A stretch of 64,000 nucleotides of DNA from Olavius algarvensis Delta 4 endosymbiont (GTDB taxonomy: Bacteria > Desulfobacterota > Desulfobacteria > Desulfobacterales > CAJINA01): contig CAJINA010000157.1 of the NCBI GenBank assembly GCA_905176665.1, positions 124,001 to 188,000 on the forward strand. Reading direction: 5' to 3'. How positions within the stretch are numbered: the stretch's first letter is position 1; each line of letters opens with the position of its first letter. Positions 50,963 through 59,257 of the stretch are shown in pieces. Under the pieces are notes generated by a model. That model searched no databases. It had not been told where the DNA came from and saw only the letters and a program-made list of their open reading frames with translations. Made by a program: the position numbers and the translations under genes.

Positions 50963-52291
50963 ATGCAGAAGCACAAGGTGTCGATCGTACGTTATGAAAG
51001 GCCGTTTGAGTCCGTTAAAAGAGCCGTGGAACTGGCGGATGGCTTGGCTAATTTACCGGCGACCGCGAAAGTATTTATAAAGCCCAACATCGTTTTCTGG
51101 ACCAAAACGGTGCCTTTTCCCAAGTGGGGTGTAATTACCACTACCCGGGTCATTGAGGACATGGTGGTCCTGCTAAAGGAATACGGGATTGATGATATTA
51201 CCATTGGTGAGGGCACCGTAACCATGCAGCCCAAAGATGTGGAAACCCCGGCGCACGCCTTCCAAACCCTGGGCTATCACGATCTGCAAAATAAATACGG
51301 AGTCAAATATTTGAATGTCTTTGAGCGCCCCTTTCAAAAGGTGGACCTGGGCGGTGGGGTTGAACTGAACTTCAACCAGGATATCCTGGAGAGTGATTTG
51401 GTGGTGGACCTGCCCGTCATGAAAGCTCACAATCAGACCATGGTGAGTTTGGGGATCAAGAACCTCAAGGGCGTCATCGACATCAACTCACGCAAAAAAT
51501 GCCACAGCCCTGATCCTGAAAAGGACCTGCATTACATGGTGGCCCGGCTGGCGGATAAAATGCCGCCCATGCTGACGCTGCTCGACGGCATATACACCAA
51601 TGAACGTGGCCCCGCCTTTGATGGCAAGATGCACCGCAGCAATTTGCTGGTGGCCTCCCGGGATGTGCTGTCCGCCGACCTGGTGGGGGCCAGTATCCTG
51701 GGACATGTACCTGCCGCGGTGCCCCACCTGGCCAATGCTGCCGCCAATCACGGCCGCGGCACTGATTTGAACGATATTGAAGTAGTCGGTGAGCCCATCG
51801 CCTCGGTGGCTGCTTTCCATGCCTATGATTTCCAATACTGCGAAGAGGAAGATGTCTGTCTGCCGGTACCGTTGGCCAAGCAGGGAATAAAGGGGGTCTT
51901 TTACCGTAAATACGACACGTCCATGTGTACCTATTGCTCGGGTGTCAATGGGGTGATGCTGACCGCCATACGTTACGTCTGGCAAGGGGAAGCGTTTGAC
52001 GATGTTGAAGTATTGACCGGGAAAAAAATGACGCCAACTTCCTGGAAAAAGAAGACCATTCTCCTGGGAAAATGCATGTATAAGGCCCACAAAGAGAATC
52101 CGGTTATTAACGAGATGATCGCCGTCAAAGGTTGCCCGCCCAAGCCGGCCGATATTGTAAAGGCCCTGCATACCGCCGGCATCCCGGCGGATCAGGGGTT
52201 GTTTGAGAATATCGATCAACTGCCGGGATTTTTCATGGCCAAATATGCCGATAAGCCGGAGTTTGATGAAGCCTTCTTCAAAGCTGATTAG
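50963..52291 (+). CDS. DUF362 domain protein
   Basis: 442 residues; ATG at 50963 with AAAGG upstream. DUF362 core: KVFIKPNIVFWTKTVPFPKW, TTRVIEDMVVLLKEYGIDDI, TIGEGTVTMQP, the central DLVVDLPVMKAHNQTMVSLG and IKNLKGVIDINSRKKCHSPD, and LTLLDGIYTNERGPAFDGKM. Extra Cys near the end (CTYCSGVNG, GKCMYKAH, VKGCPPKP) might bind a metal or cluster. Such proteins are frequent in anaerobes; the biochemical role is not settled. Single gene whose TAG stop forms the end of palindromic element E. Confidence 0.85.
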   Translation: MQKHKVSIVRYERPFESVKRAVELADGLANLPATAKVFIKPNIVFWTKTVPFPKWGVITTTRVIEDMVVLLKEYGIDDITIGEGTVTMQPKDVETPAHAFQTLGYHDLQNKYGVKYLNVFERPFQKVDLGGGVELNFNQDILESDLVVDLPVMKAHNQTMVSLGIKNLKGVIDINSRKKCHSPDPEKDLHYMVARLADKMPPMLTLLDGIYTNERGPAFDGKMHRSNLLVASRDVLSADLVGASILGHVPAAVPHLANAAANHGRGTDLNDIEVVGEPIASVAAFHAYDFQYCEEEDVCLPVPLAKQGIKGVFYRKYDTSMCTYCSGVNGVMLTAIRYVWQGEAFDDVEVLTGKKMTPTSWKKKTILLGKCMYKAHKENPVINEMIAVKGCPPKPADIVKALHTAGIPADQGLFENIDQLPGFFMAKYADKPEFDEAFFKAD

Positions 52292-52433
52292 AAACTGTCT
52301 CAAGAAAGTCTTTTGGCCCAATCTCGGTGTTGGACGCAAATATCAAATCCTCGAAATACTCGATGTATTCCTCCGGTTTAATATTCGCGGCCGTCTTGAC
52401 CCTGAACCAAAATCCATCCTTGAGACAGCTTCC
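52289..52433 (+). repeat. Palindromic intergenic element, family I, copy E
   Basis: Terminal inverted repeat TAGAAACTGTCTCAAGAAAG (52289) with CCTTGAGACAGCTTCC (to 52433). The interior matches copy D nearly base for base: TTTTGGCCCAATCTCGGTGT, ATCAAATCCTCGAAATACTC, GATGTATTCCTCCGGTTTAA and CGCGGCCGTCTTGACC. The first three bases are the stop codon of the DUF362 gene. Confidence 0.85.
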
Positions 52434-52447
52434 ACCCAAGTGATTAT

Positions 52448-53521
52448 ATGAAAGAGAAACTCGTATTTCTGGCCGGGGAACGGGCCCTGCAAAAAATCAA
52501 AGATGGGGGCCTCGAGCCTGGCGATGTAAAGGTTGTAGCCGGGGCGGCCGGTGGTCCCAAGTGGCTAATTTTGGGGCAACTGGATCGACTGCTCTTTGGA
52601 CAGTGGTTCCAAGGGCGCAAAGAACCCTTGGTCCTTATCGGATCTTCCATCGGCTCCTGGCGTTTTGCCGCGGCCTCCCGTCGGGACCCGGTTGCGGCTC
52701 TGGACCATTTCGAGTCGGCTTATATTCACCAGGCCTATACCACCAGGCCGTCTCCGGCAGAGGTGTCCCGGAAAAGCCAGGATATCATGGATGCTTTTTT
52801 AGGCGACACTGGTCCGAGCGAGGTCCTGTCCCACCCCTGCCAGCGCCTGAATCTTTTTACTGTAAGAAGTCGTCACCTGCTGTCGTTTGACGGCAGTCTG
52901 CCCCTGGCTCTGGGGCTGATCGGTGCAATTGGCAGCAATTTGATCAGCCGTAAACTGCTCCGTCTGTTTTTCAGCCAGGCGCTGTTTACAGACAGACGCA
53001 CGCCGGTGCCCTTCAAATCAATTGGGGCTGGATCGGTTTCACCGGTGGGACTGAGCCGGGAAAACTTTAAAGCAGCGTTGCTGGCTTCCGGTTCAATCCC
53101 CTATGTGATGGCGGGTGTCCGTAGTATTCCCGGGGCACCACCCGGTACTTATCGGGATGGCGGCGCGGTGGATTACCATCTGGATATTCCCTTCGGCCTC
53201 GACGGCAACGGCATCGTGCTGTATCCCCACTATACCAATCGCATTATTCCGGGCTGGCTGGACAAAAAGTTGTCCTGGCGGAAACCGTCGCCGGGCAATA
53301 TGGCCGACGTATTGCTGGTGGCGCCGAAACCGGAGTTTGTCGCTGACCTGCCCCTGGGAAAAATCAGCGACCGAACAGATTTCTACCACTTTGCCGGTGA
53401 TGATCAGGGCCGTTTCGAATACTGGAAAAAGGTGTCGGCTGCCGGGAAGGAGTTGGCGGAGGATTTTTCAGAAGCGCTGGCCTCCGGTAACCTGCGTAGT
53501 CGACTGCGACCATTCGAGTAA
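52448..53521 (+). CDS. Patatin-like phospholipase family protein
   Basis: 357 residues. Patatin fold with the oxyanion hole glycines in VVAGAAGGPKWLILGQLDRL, nucleophile Ser67 in LVLIGSSIGSWRFAAASR (GxSxG), and the dyad Asp in GTYRDGGAVDYHLDIPFGLD. No signal peptide, so cytosolic. It would hydrolyse acyl esters of lipids; the true substrate is unknown. The family seems complete. Starts 14 bases after palindromic element E. Confidence 0.82.
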   Translation: MKEKLVFLAGERALQKIKDGGLEPGDVKVVAGAAGGPKWLILGQLDRLLFGQWFQGRKEPLVLIGSSIGSWRFAAASRRDPVAALDHFESAYIHQAYTTRPSPAEVSRKSQDIMDAFLGDTGPSEVLSHPCQRLNLFTVRSRHLLSFDGSLPLALGLIGAIGSNLISRKLLRLFFSQALFTDRRTPVPFKSIGAGSVSPVGLSRENFKAALLASGSIPYVMAGVRSIPGAPPGTYRDGGAVDYHLDIPFGLDGNGIVLYPHYTNRIIPGWLDKKLSWRKPSPGNMADVLLVAPKPEFVADLPLGKISDRTDFYHFAGDDQGRFEYWKKVSAAGKELAEDFSEALASGNLRSRLRPFE

Positions 53522-53558
53522 AAGTTGAGGTTTCAAGGGGCAAAGAGGCAACCTTTGA

Positions 53559-53600
53559 CAGCCCCCTCCCTCTGATCCCTCCCGCCAGGGGAGGGAGGAT
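53559..53600. repeat. Short C/G-rich palindrome, copy 1
   Basis: CCCCCTCCCTCTGATCCCTC followed by CCGCCAGGGGAGGGAGGA: CCCTCCC arms facing GGGAGGG. Repeated with one or two changes at 56034-56075. Confidence 0.65.
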
Positions 53601-53624
53601 TTCCTTCGCACGCCTCAAAAAATC

Positions 53625-55070
53625 CTACTTTTCCCCCGAGATGTATTTCACAAAAATCGGATTGGACACCAGCCGGCCCGCTCCCTGGGTGCGGGCTTCA
53701 ATTCGAAAGAAGGTCTTTTCACCGGCCTGGAAATAGTCATCCCGGAATTCAACCCTGGCGGGAAGGGTGGTTTCAAGTGTTTTAAGCAGCTTGCCGGCTT
53801 GAATCAGACGGATGGAAACCTTTTTGGTTTCCGGCTCTTTCAAAGCAAGCCTCACTCTGATCCTGGCGGGTTGCCGGAGCTCTATCTCCTGCCCAGAGCT
53901 CGCATTCTCCTTGCAGCTGTTCGCGCAAATGGTGAACTCCTCTAACATCAGGCGCTGCGGGTAGGGTCCGCGGACCGCATACATTCTACCGGAACGCATG
54001 GCGTCGAGGACTGCTTGCTTGGTTCTCTGGCGCACCAGAAAGACTGTTGGAAAATTTCCCAGTTTTTCACCCGGCTCTTCTTCGCTGTGATAATCAGCAG
54101 TTGAAATACCCCAGACCGGCTTGGCACGCTCTCCGCGGCAATAGGCCATCAACACCTGGTCCCATTCATGGCCGGGTTTCGTGACTGTAATATTATCGCC
54201 GTAGATCGCCGCAAAGCCAGTGTAACCAACGGCCTGTTTTAGAACATAAGGATAGGGCGGGGTGCTCAGTTGAATGGGGCCGTAGGGCCTGACCCCGGAC
54301 TGCGTTTCCGGGTAATTCCAGAAGGTCAGCCCACCGGACTGGTTGACATGATCGATAAAGAGCTGGTAGGGCGCAATGCCCTGGTCTCCCATGTAAGGGG
54401 AGTAAGGCGAGCTGCCCAATGGAGCGGTGTTGAGAATCGCCACTAACGATACGACAACGATTAGAACGGCGGCTATGCGCATTTTGCCGCTCTCGGTCAG
54501 CAGGTACAATCCCAGGAAAAGAGAGCCCAGAAAGAAGAACATGCCCGGCAGCGCCTGTTTTATATAGCGGGTGGAAAAACCATTGTGGACCACCGGCAGG
54601 CTTGCATAGTCTTCCGCATTTTCCAGGCCAATGGTCAAAATCCGCTTTTCATGATCATGGGCCGTCAGGTCCTTATCAAAATAGGTGCCCGTCCAGTAAT
54701 AATAGGGAACCGATTCAGATCCGGGAATTATAATAAGGTCCTTGAATTTTTCGCGGGTTTGGTTAATGGCATCGATATAGGCTTGGGCACCGCTGACATT
54801 GATGGAGTTGAGATCTTTGCGATAGCGAAAGACATTGCGAAACGGAGGCACACCATAAGCCATGGCCAGCCGGTCGTGGTCGGTTACGAAAAGGACGTCA
54901 AAACCCCGGGTACGGGCCAGTTCCGCCAGTTCCTCAACGCTCAAGGCACCATCGGAATGGGTCGTGCGGGTATCGATGAGGCCGGCTACCTGCAGGTAAT
55001 CAGCAGCTCCGGCATACGTGCTGAATCCCCACATGAATATCAGGGCCAAGTAGATTGGTTTAAAACGCAT
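53625..55070 (-). CDS. Membrane PHP-domain protein with altered metal motif
   Basis: 481 residues. A signal peptide (FKPIYLALIFMWGFSTYAGA) leads into a PHP-type phosphoesterase fold: IDTRTTHSDGALSVEELAEL, ARTRGFDVLFVTDHDRLAMA. The usual H-x-H of motif I is D-x-R here, while SDG and TDHD remain. A membrane-helix cluster at ~195-235 (ALPGMFFFLGSLFLGLYLLT; RIAAVLIVVVSLVAILNTAP) interrupts the domain, and a beta-rich C-terminal module follows. The active site probably faces the periplasm. Metal set may be reduced or changed. Function unknown. Confidence 0.75.
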   Translation of the reverse strand: MRFKPIYLALIFMWGFSTYAGAADYLQVAGLIDTRTTHSDGALSVEELAELARTRGFDVLFVTDHDRLAMAYGVPPFRNVFRYRKDLNSINVSGAQAYIDAINQTREKFKDLIIIPGSESVPYYYWTGTYFDKDLTAHDHEKRILTIGLENAEDYASLPVVHNGFSTRYIKQALPGMFFFLGSLFLGLYLLTESGKMRIAAVLIVVVSLVAILNTAPLGSSPYSPYMGDQGIAPYQLFIDHVNQSGGLTFWNYPETQSGVRPYGPIQLSTPPYPYVLKQAVGYTGFAAIYGDNITVTKPGHEWDQVLMAYCRGERAKPVWGISTADYHSEEEPGEKLGNFPTVFLVRQRTKQAVLDAMRSGRMYAVRGPYPQRLMLEEFTICANSCKENASSGQEIELRQPARIRVRLALKEPETKKVSIRLIQAGKLLKTLETTLPARVEFRDDYFQAGEKTFFRIEARTQGAGRLVSNPIFVKYISGEK

Positions 55071-55241
55071 TCACCCGGTTTCCATTTTTAGCGTTATCCA
55101 ATGGGTCTGTTTAGTATCGCACAGGTTCCACAACTATAGGCGAAAGCCCCAAAAAGAACAACCGACCGATTATGATCCAACAAGTACAATATCGGCACTA
55201 TTGCTAAAATCGTGAATTGTTGAATATAAGTAAGGCGGTAT

Positions 55242-55691
55242 TTAAAATCTAAACTCGCGGTTTAGTTTAAACCGTATTCGCAAAATACCAGCATCGAAAC
55301 TTGAAGACGTTATCCGAAATTTGCCCAGTTTTGCCGTTGAAGTTACATGCGGTCCGATGCAGGGGCATTGATCGTAGTCACCAACCTCGACAATCCGGAT
55401 CTTGTCGCCGCTGCCTTCAGGAAGACGGGAAAGATCGAATTCCTTTTCTGCATCCGAGAGGCTGGTGAACCTTTCTGTAACCGGCATATCCGCCGCTATC
55501 ACTTCATTCACTTTTTCAACCACAAGGTTTTCTTCTTCGGCGGTCAATGGCCGATTAAAATGATAGTCACATTTTGATTTCTTTTTTTCAATATGCGCAC
55601 TGAAGCACCGGCCGGTATCAAATAGCCGGACCATAGTCTGGTTGAGAATGTGCTCGGCGGTATGCATTTGGGGATCGAATCGTTTCTTCAC
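55242..55691 (-). CDS. AlaX-like tRNA-editing (alanyl/threonyl-tRNA synthetase SAD) domain protein
   Basis: 149 residues. Zinc-binding editing-domain motifs HTAEH (residues 10-14) and C-P-C-I-G-P-H near 110. The pattern IRIVEVGDYDQCPCIGPHVT is typical of the stand-alone SAD domain, here without the usual barrel N-terminus. Such proteins hydrolyse mis-charged Ser- or Gly-tRNA-Ala, or Ser-tRNA-Thr. The short size places it among the minimal AlaX-S type. Single gene. Confidence 0.8.
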   Translation of the reverse strand: MKKRFDPQMHTAEHILNQTMVRLFDTGRCFSAHIEKKKSKCDYHFNRPLTAEEENLVVEKVNEVIAADMPVTERFTSLSDAEKEFDLSRLPEGSGDKIRIVEVGDYDQCPCIGPHVTSTAKLGKFRITSSSFDAGILRIRFKLNREFRF

Positions 55692-55766
55692 TTAATTCCC
55701 TTTCTAAAACTATAGGCTTACCTCTCACAGAGTTCGCAGCGTGCTCAGAGAACACCTAGAAGCAGA

Positions 55767-55937
55767 TATCTCGCGCAGAGACGCAGAGGCGCAGAGAAAA
55801 TCAGGTTTGGGCTGGCGCGATGCGCCAGAAAACCCAACAATGCAAATACAATTTGAGGGTTTAGCTCTTTTTCTGCCTAGCGGGACCAATTCAGGTTTTT
55901 TGGTTTTCTCTGCGCCTCTGCGTCTTTGCGCGAGATA
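55767..55937. repeat. Inverted-repeat element, family II, copy 2
   Basis: TATCTCGCGCAGAGACGCAG, AGGCGCAGAGAAAATCAGG on the left; TTTTCTCTGCGCCTCTGCGT, CTTTGCGCGAGATA on the right. The best preserved of the three copies. The interior codes for nothing convincing. Confidence 0.8.
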
Positions 55938-56033
55938 ATTCATTTTTGGTTTTGACCTTTTTTACCCGGGCTTCAACTGCGCCTTTCTGACCTCTGACGA
56001 CCGATTTCAGATATCCGGCCCGTATTTCGCTGC

Positions 56034-56146
56034 GGCCCCCTCCCTCTAATCCCTCCCGCCAGGGGAGGGAGGCTTTCCCGACTCCCGACGCCTGACACCT
56101 GCCACCAGGCGTTGCCGATCTCCGATGTCTGACTTCCGACTTCCAG
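56034..56146. repeat. C/G-rich palindrome copy 2 followed by GTCGGA-type repeat
   Basis: 56034-56075 repeats the 53559 palindrome (CCCCCTCCCTCTAATCCCTC, CCGCCAGGGGAGGGAGG). Directly after it, 56076-56146 is a run of CCGACTCCCGACGCCTGAC, GATGTCTGACTTCCGACTTC units, the complement of the GTCGGAGGTCGGA pattern found at 63886-63960. Confidence 0.6.
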
Positions 56147-56148
56147 CC

Positions 56149-57120
56149 TTACTTTGGTTTCGCCAGTAAAATCGCCCTTACCGGTGCCGGATAGCCTTCG
56201 ATGGTACGGGTTGGATCATCCGGGTCGAGATAGTCCGGAAGCGATTCAAACGTCATCCATTCTGTTTTGCACTGTTCTTCCGGAGTGGTCGGGGTGACGT
56301 CCACGCAGTGAATGTCCGTAAACCCGGCCCGCTGCAGCCAGCCCTCCAGGCAGGGGACCGTGGGTAGAAAGTAGGCATTGTTCATTTTCGCATAGCGTGG
56401 ATACGGGCACAATACCGTGTCTTCTTCGCCCGTGATGATCAGGGTCTCAAGCACCAGTTCGCCGGTTTCACTCAACTGTTGCCTGATCCGAACGAGCATG
56501 TCGAGAGGTGACCGACTATGGTAGAGAATACCCATGCAGAAGATAGTGTCAAAGAAGCCTCCCAGAACCGGGAAATCGTCGAACCGCAGCGGCAGGCTGA
56601 AAATCTGTGGTGCGTGGATGAAGTGCTGCAGCATCTGAAACTGAAAATAAAACGTAAGGTAAGGTTCCAGACCGATAGCCAGTTTTGGATTTTCGGCGGC
56701 CATCCGAAACAGGTAATACCCGCTGCTGCTGCCGATATCCAGAATCTTGCGATCCTCGAGCGGTATTATGCGGTCCTTGACGCGGTCCCATTTGAGGTTG
56801 GAACACCATTCGCAGTCTATGGAAGTGCCGAAAATATCGAATGGCCCTTTGCGCCAGGGGTGCAGGCCTTTAAGGATGGTGGCCAGATCGTCCCGTTCAG
56901 CAGAGTCGAGGTCCGCCCTCGATCCAATTCGGACCTGGTCGGCCGCAAGATCCAGATCGATCGGTCTGGTGGCGGGTAGATTCATTAACAGCTGCCGGTA
57001 TGCCACCGCCTTGCCACTGGCTTCAGATAACTTCCGGTCGCATTGCCGGGCCAGATCCGATAGCTCATTTTGGAAAGGCTTGAATATCTCAGCTTTGAAT
57101 TGCTTGATGAGGCTATCCAT
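56149..57120 (-). CDS. cmoB: tRNA uridine 5-oxyacetic acid(34) synthase CmoB
   Basis: 323 residues from the ATG at 57120, exactly the usual CmoB size; a longer frame upstream runs through the preceding gene. The stop of that gene overlaps this ATG as TGATG. CmoB transfers a carboxymethyl group from carboxy-SAM to the wobble uridine. Signatures: LHPWRKGPFDIFGTSIDCEW, SNLKWDRVKDRIIPLEDRKI, LDIGSSSGYYLFRMAAENPK, TIFCMGILYHSRSPLDMLVR and LETLIITGEEDTVLCPYPRY. No cmoA is seen in the window. Confidence 0.94.
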   Translation of the reverse strand: MDSLIKQFKAEIFKPFQNELSDLARQCDRKLSEASGKAVAYRQLLMNLPATRPIDLDLAADQVRIGSRADLDSAERDDLATILKGLHPWRKGPFDIFGTSIDCEWCSNLKWDRVKDRIIPLEDRKILDIGSSSGYYLFRMAAENPKLAIGLEPYLTFYFQFQMLQHFIHAPQIFSLPLRFDDFPVLGGFFDTIFCMGILYHSRSPLDMLVRIRQQLSETGELVLETLIITGEEDTVLCPYPRYAKMNNAYFLPTVPCLEGWLQRAGFTDIHCVDVTPTTPEEQCKTEWMTFESLPDYLDPDDPTRTIEGYPAPVRAILLAKPK

Positions 57121-57518
57121 CAGAAACCATGGTTTACGGCCGTTATCTGGTCGTTCAATGTCCACAGGTCATACAGGTAACCCAGGCCGAACACACCGGC
57201 TGTCAACAGGTAAATGATGCCGGTGAACCATTTGCCCAGGTACATCCGGTGAACACCGAACAGCCCCAGAAAAGTCAGCAGGCCCCAGGCCAGGGAATAA
57301 TCGATATGCCCTATGCTGAATTTCAGGTCGGCCTCCTGGTCCATGGCTGGTATCAGGAAAAAATCGATCAGCCACCCGATGCCCAGCAGGCCCAGGGTAA
57401 AAAACCAGATGGTGCCGGAAACTGGTTTTCCATAGTAGAAGCGGTGGGCTCCGGTGAATCCGAATATCCACAGAATGTAGCCCACGGTTTTCAAATGGGT
57501 GTCGTTGGTTGGGTTCAT
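57120..57518 (-). CDS. TM2-domain membrane protein
   Basis: 132 residues with two TM2-like units: [40 protein letters not shown], then [20 protein letters not shown] and [20 protein letters not shown]. Each has the GxHRFY/GxHRMY loop and a following Asp. The family is widespread and its role unknown. The stop overlaps the cmoB ATG. Confidence 0.8.
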   Translation of the reverse strand: MNPTNDTHLKTVGYILWIFGFTGAHRFYYGKPVSGTIWFFTLGLLGIGWLIDFFLIPAMDQEADLKFSIGHIDYSLAWGLLTFLGLFGVHRMYLGKWFTGIIYLLTAGVFGLGYLYDLWTLNDQITAVNHGF

Positions 57519-57590
57519 ATCTGTAAATCCAAAATTGGTTTAAGTTAAGGTGGCCTGTATACAGGGTATAATCGGGTCCAAACCATGATT

Positions 57591-57724
57591 CTCGCGCAGA
57601 GACGCAAAAGAGAAATAAATTCTTAGCGCGCGAACGCGCGAAACACAATAAGATTTAGCCTTTTGGGCGCGGCCCAAAGCTTTCGGTTTTGACTTGCTTT
57701 GCGCCACTGCATCTCTGCGCGATG
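57591..57724. repeat. Inverted-repeat element, family II, copy 3
   Basis: Left CTCGCGCAGAGACGCAAAAG, right TTTGCGCCACTGCATCTCTG then CGCGATG. Shorter and more diverged than copy 2. Between TM2 and the next membrane gene. Confidence 0.65.
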
Positions 57725-57762
57725 TCAAAAGAGGTTGCCGGGTTTAGATGAACCGAGGTCCA

Positions 57763-58167
57763 CTAGCGCTTATCTGCCCGTCGGTCAATCAACTCGATCA
57801 CCCCTATGGCAATGACCCCGATGGCGATGGTCCATAAGAGGATTTTGCCGCGCACAGGGATGTCAAATGGGACGAGAAGAAGCCATAAAAATAAAACCCC
57901 GGCTCCGCAGAAATTGATGGCAATGGCCCCATCCAAGCCAAGGCCGTGGATATCATAAGGAGCCCCGTAGCATTCAATCAACAGGGCCAGCCCGATGCCG
58001 AAAAGGACCGCTCCCAGGATGCTGGCATAAAAATTGGTGTTTGTCGGTGGAAGCCCTATAATTTCAACAACACCGGCTGGAAACAGCAGCAGTACGACGC
58101 CGAGCACCAGGTTCACAGCGGCATCGATTATTAGCAGTGTTTTACTGTTTGCGTTCACGATGTACAC
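57763..58167 (-). CDS. Small four-helix membrane protein
   Basis: 134 residues. About four membrane helices: TLLIIDAAVNLVLGVVLLLF, FYASILGAVLFGIGLALLIE, DGAIAINFCGAGVLFLWLLL and ILLWTIAIGVIAIGVIELID. Ends RRADKR, cytoplasmic-type. Family not recognised. It lies five bases after the stop of the substrate-binding protein gene on the same strand, so the two are one operon. Confidence 0.7.
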   Translation of the reverse strand: MYIVNANSKTLLIIDAAVNLVLGVVLLLFPAGVVEIIGLPPTNTNFYASILGAVLFGIGLALLIECYGAPYDIHGLGLDGAIAINFCGAGVLFLWLLLVPFDIPVRGKILLWTIAIGVIAIGVIELIDRRADKR

Positions 58168-58172
58168 CTGTG

Positions 58173-58940
58173 CTACTTGAGGTATTTTTCAAGTATTATC
58201 TGATAAGTGCCATCTGATTTGATGACCTGTAATCCGGTTTGGAAGCGTTCTACAACCTTGCGAGGGGTATTCAGACTGAAAGCAGCATACAGCTGCAAAC
58301 CGTCCTTGAAACAATAGACCTTGCGGACAGCCCGCTCTGGTTTCAGCCCGGTATTTTTTACGACATGGTACATGACTAGTTCGGGGTAGCCGAGCAGGTC
58401 ACCACGGCCGGTGCGAAGCATCAGATACGCCCGGTCAGCCGAAGTAATACCAAAGAAATGTTTCCCTTCAACAAATTCTTGCTTGAGCAGAACCTGGGCT
58501 ATCCAGCCTTTGAGCTGGGTAATGATGTAGTATTTCCGGGCTTCTGCCAGGGTATCGATTCTAATATCCGTTCTAGATCTCAGGGCAAAAAGGCAGCTCT
58601 GCGCCGGGGCCACCGTCCCGGCCCATTGAAAGCGCTTTTCTCTACCGGGGCTTCGGGCAATTGAAAAGATGAGTGTATTGGGTTCTGTCTGTGCGATTTC
58701 GTATGTCCGGGCCCAGGGATAGACATTGATTTCAGTCGGCAGGTCCACAGCTTTACAAGCCGCCAGCACCACCTCGGTACTCATCCCGGTAATTTGACCG
58801 TTATCCCTATAATTGTAGGGCGGGAATTCCTCGGTTGCGATCTGTAATGTTTGTGACCAGACCGGTATGCCGAATAGCAGAAACAGCCCGGCGACAACTA
58901 TCCCAAATACACTGCGCTGTGGTCGTTTGAAGGGGGGCAT
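58173..58940 (-). CDS. Periplasmic amino-acid-type solute-binding protein (family 3)
   Basis: 255 residues; signal peptide (VFGIVVAGLFLLFGIPVWSQ). SBP_bac_3 fold: TLQIATEEFPPYNYRDNGQI, TGMSTEVVLAACKAVDLPTE, VYPWARTYEIAQTEPNTLIF, SIARSPGREKRFQWAGTVAP, then the second lobe and a return at ALFSLN-type AAFSLNTPRKVVERFQTGLQ. No ABC permease or ATPase lies nearby, so it may be an orphan sensor or binding protein. Ligand unknown. Confidence 0.85.
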   Translation of the reverse strand: MPPFKRPQRSVFGIVVAGLFLLFGIPVWSQTLQIATEEFPPYNYRDNGQITGMSTEVVLAACKAVDLPTEINVYPWARTYEIAQTEPNTLIFSIARSPGREKRFQWAGTVAPAQSCLFALRSRTDIRIDTLAEARKYYIITQLKGWIAQVLLKQEFVEGKHFFGITSADRAYLMLRTGRGDLLGYPELVMYHVVKNTGLKPERAVRKVYCFKDGLQLYAAFSLNTPRKVVERFQTGLQVIKSDGTYQIILEKYLK

Positions 58941-59053
58941 ATCGGCACCACGGGTTTCGTTATACCTGAAACTAGGTTAGCTTGCGCCGGTTTTAAAAGT
59001 CAAGGTTATTGGAATATATCCTTTAATTATAGTGTGTTGTGGGCATAAAGAGT

Positions 59054-59122
59054 GGCAGGCGCAAAGCAATCGGGCAGGGAAGGGCGTCACGGGGCGACGT
59101 TACGGGCAGCTTTGCGCCTGCC
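59054..59122. repeat. 69-bp inverted repeat (14-bp arms)
   Basis: GGCAGGCGCAAAGC (59054-59067) and GCTTTGCGCCTGCC (59109-59122), perfect. It lies in the 317-base gap after the aroF-pheA stop, which otherwise holds GAAGACTG-type simple repeats and no gene. Confidence 0.6.
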
Positions 59123-59257
59123 GGGTTATAGGTTTTCAGGTAGAAGGCCGAAGACTGCAGCCTGATGTCTGTCTGGTTTTTTAGTGCCGGTTGAAGTAGG
59201 TTTTCCTTCAGTCTAATTGTCTTCAGCCTATCCACCTGTATTCCGTATTGAATGCAA

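Noticed and set aside
55725-55943. Small proteins encoded within family II repeats
   Set aside because: The frames follow the repeat arms and would be Arg/Ala-rich in every copy; no ribosome site and no conservation beyond the arms.
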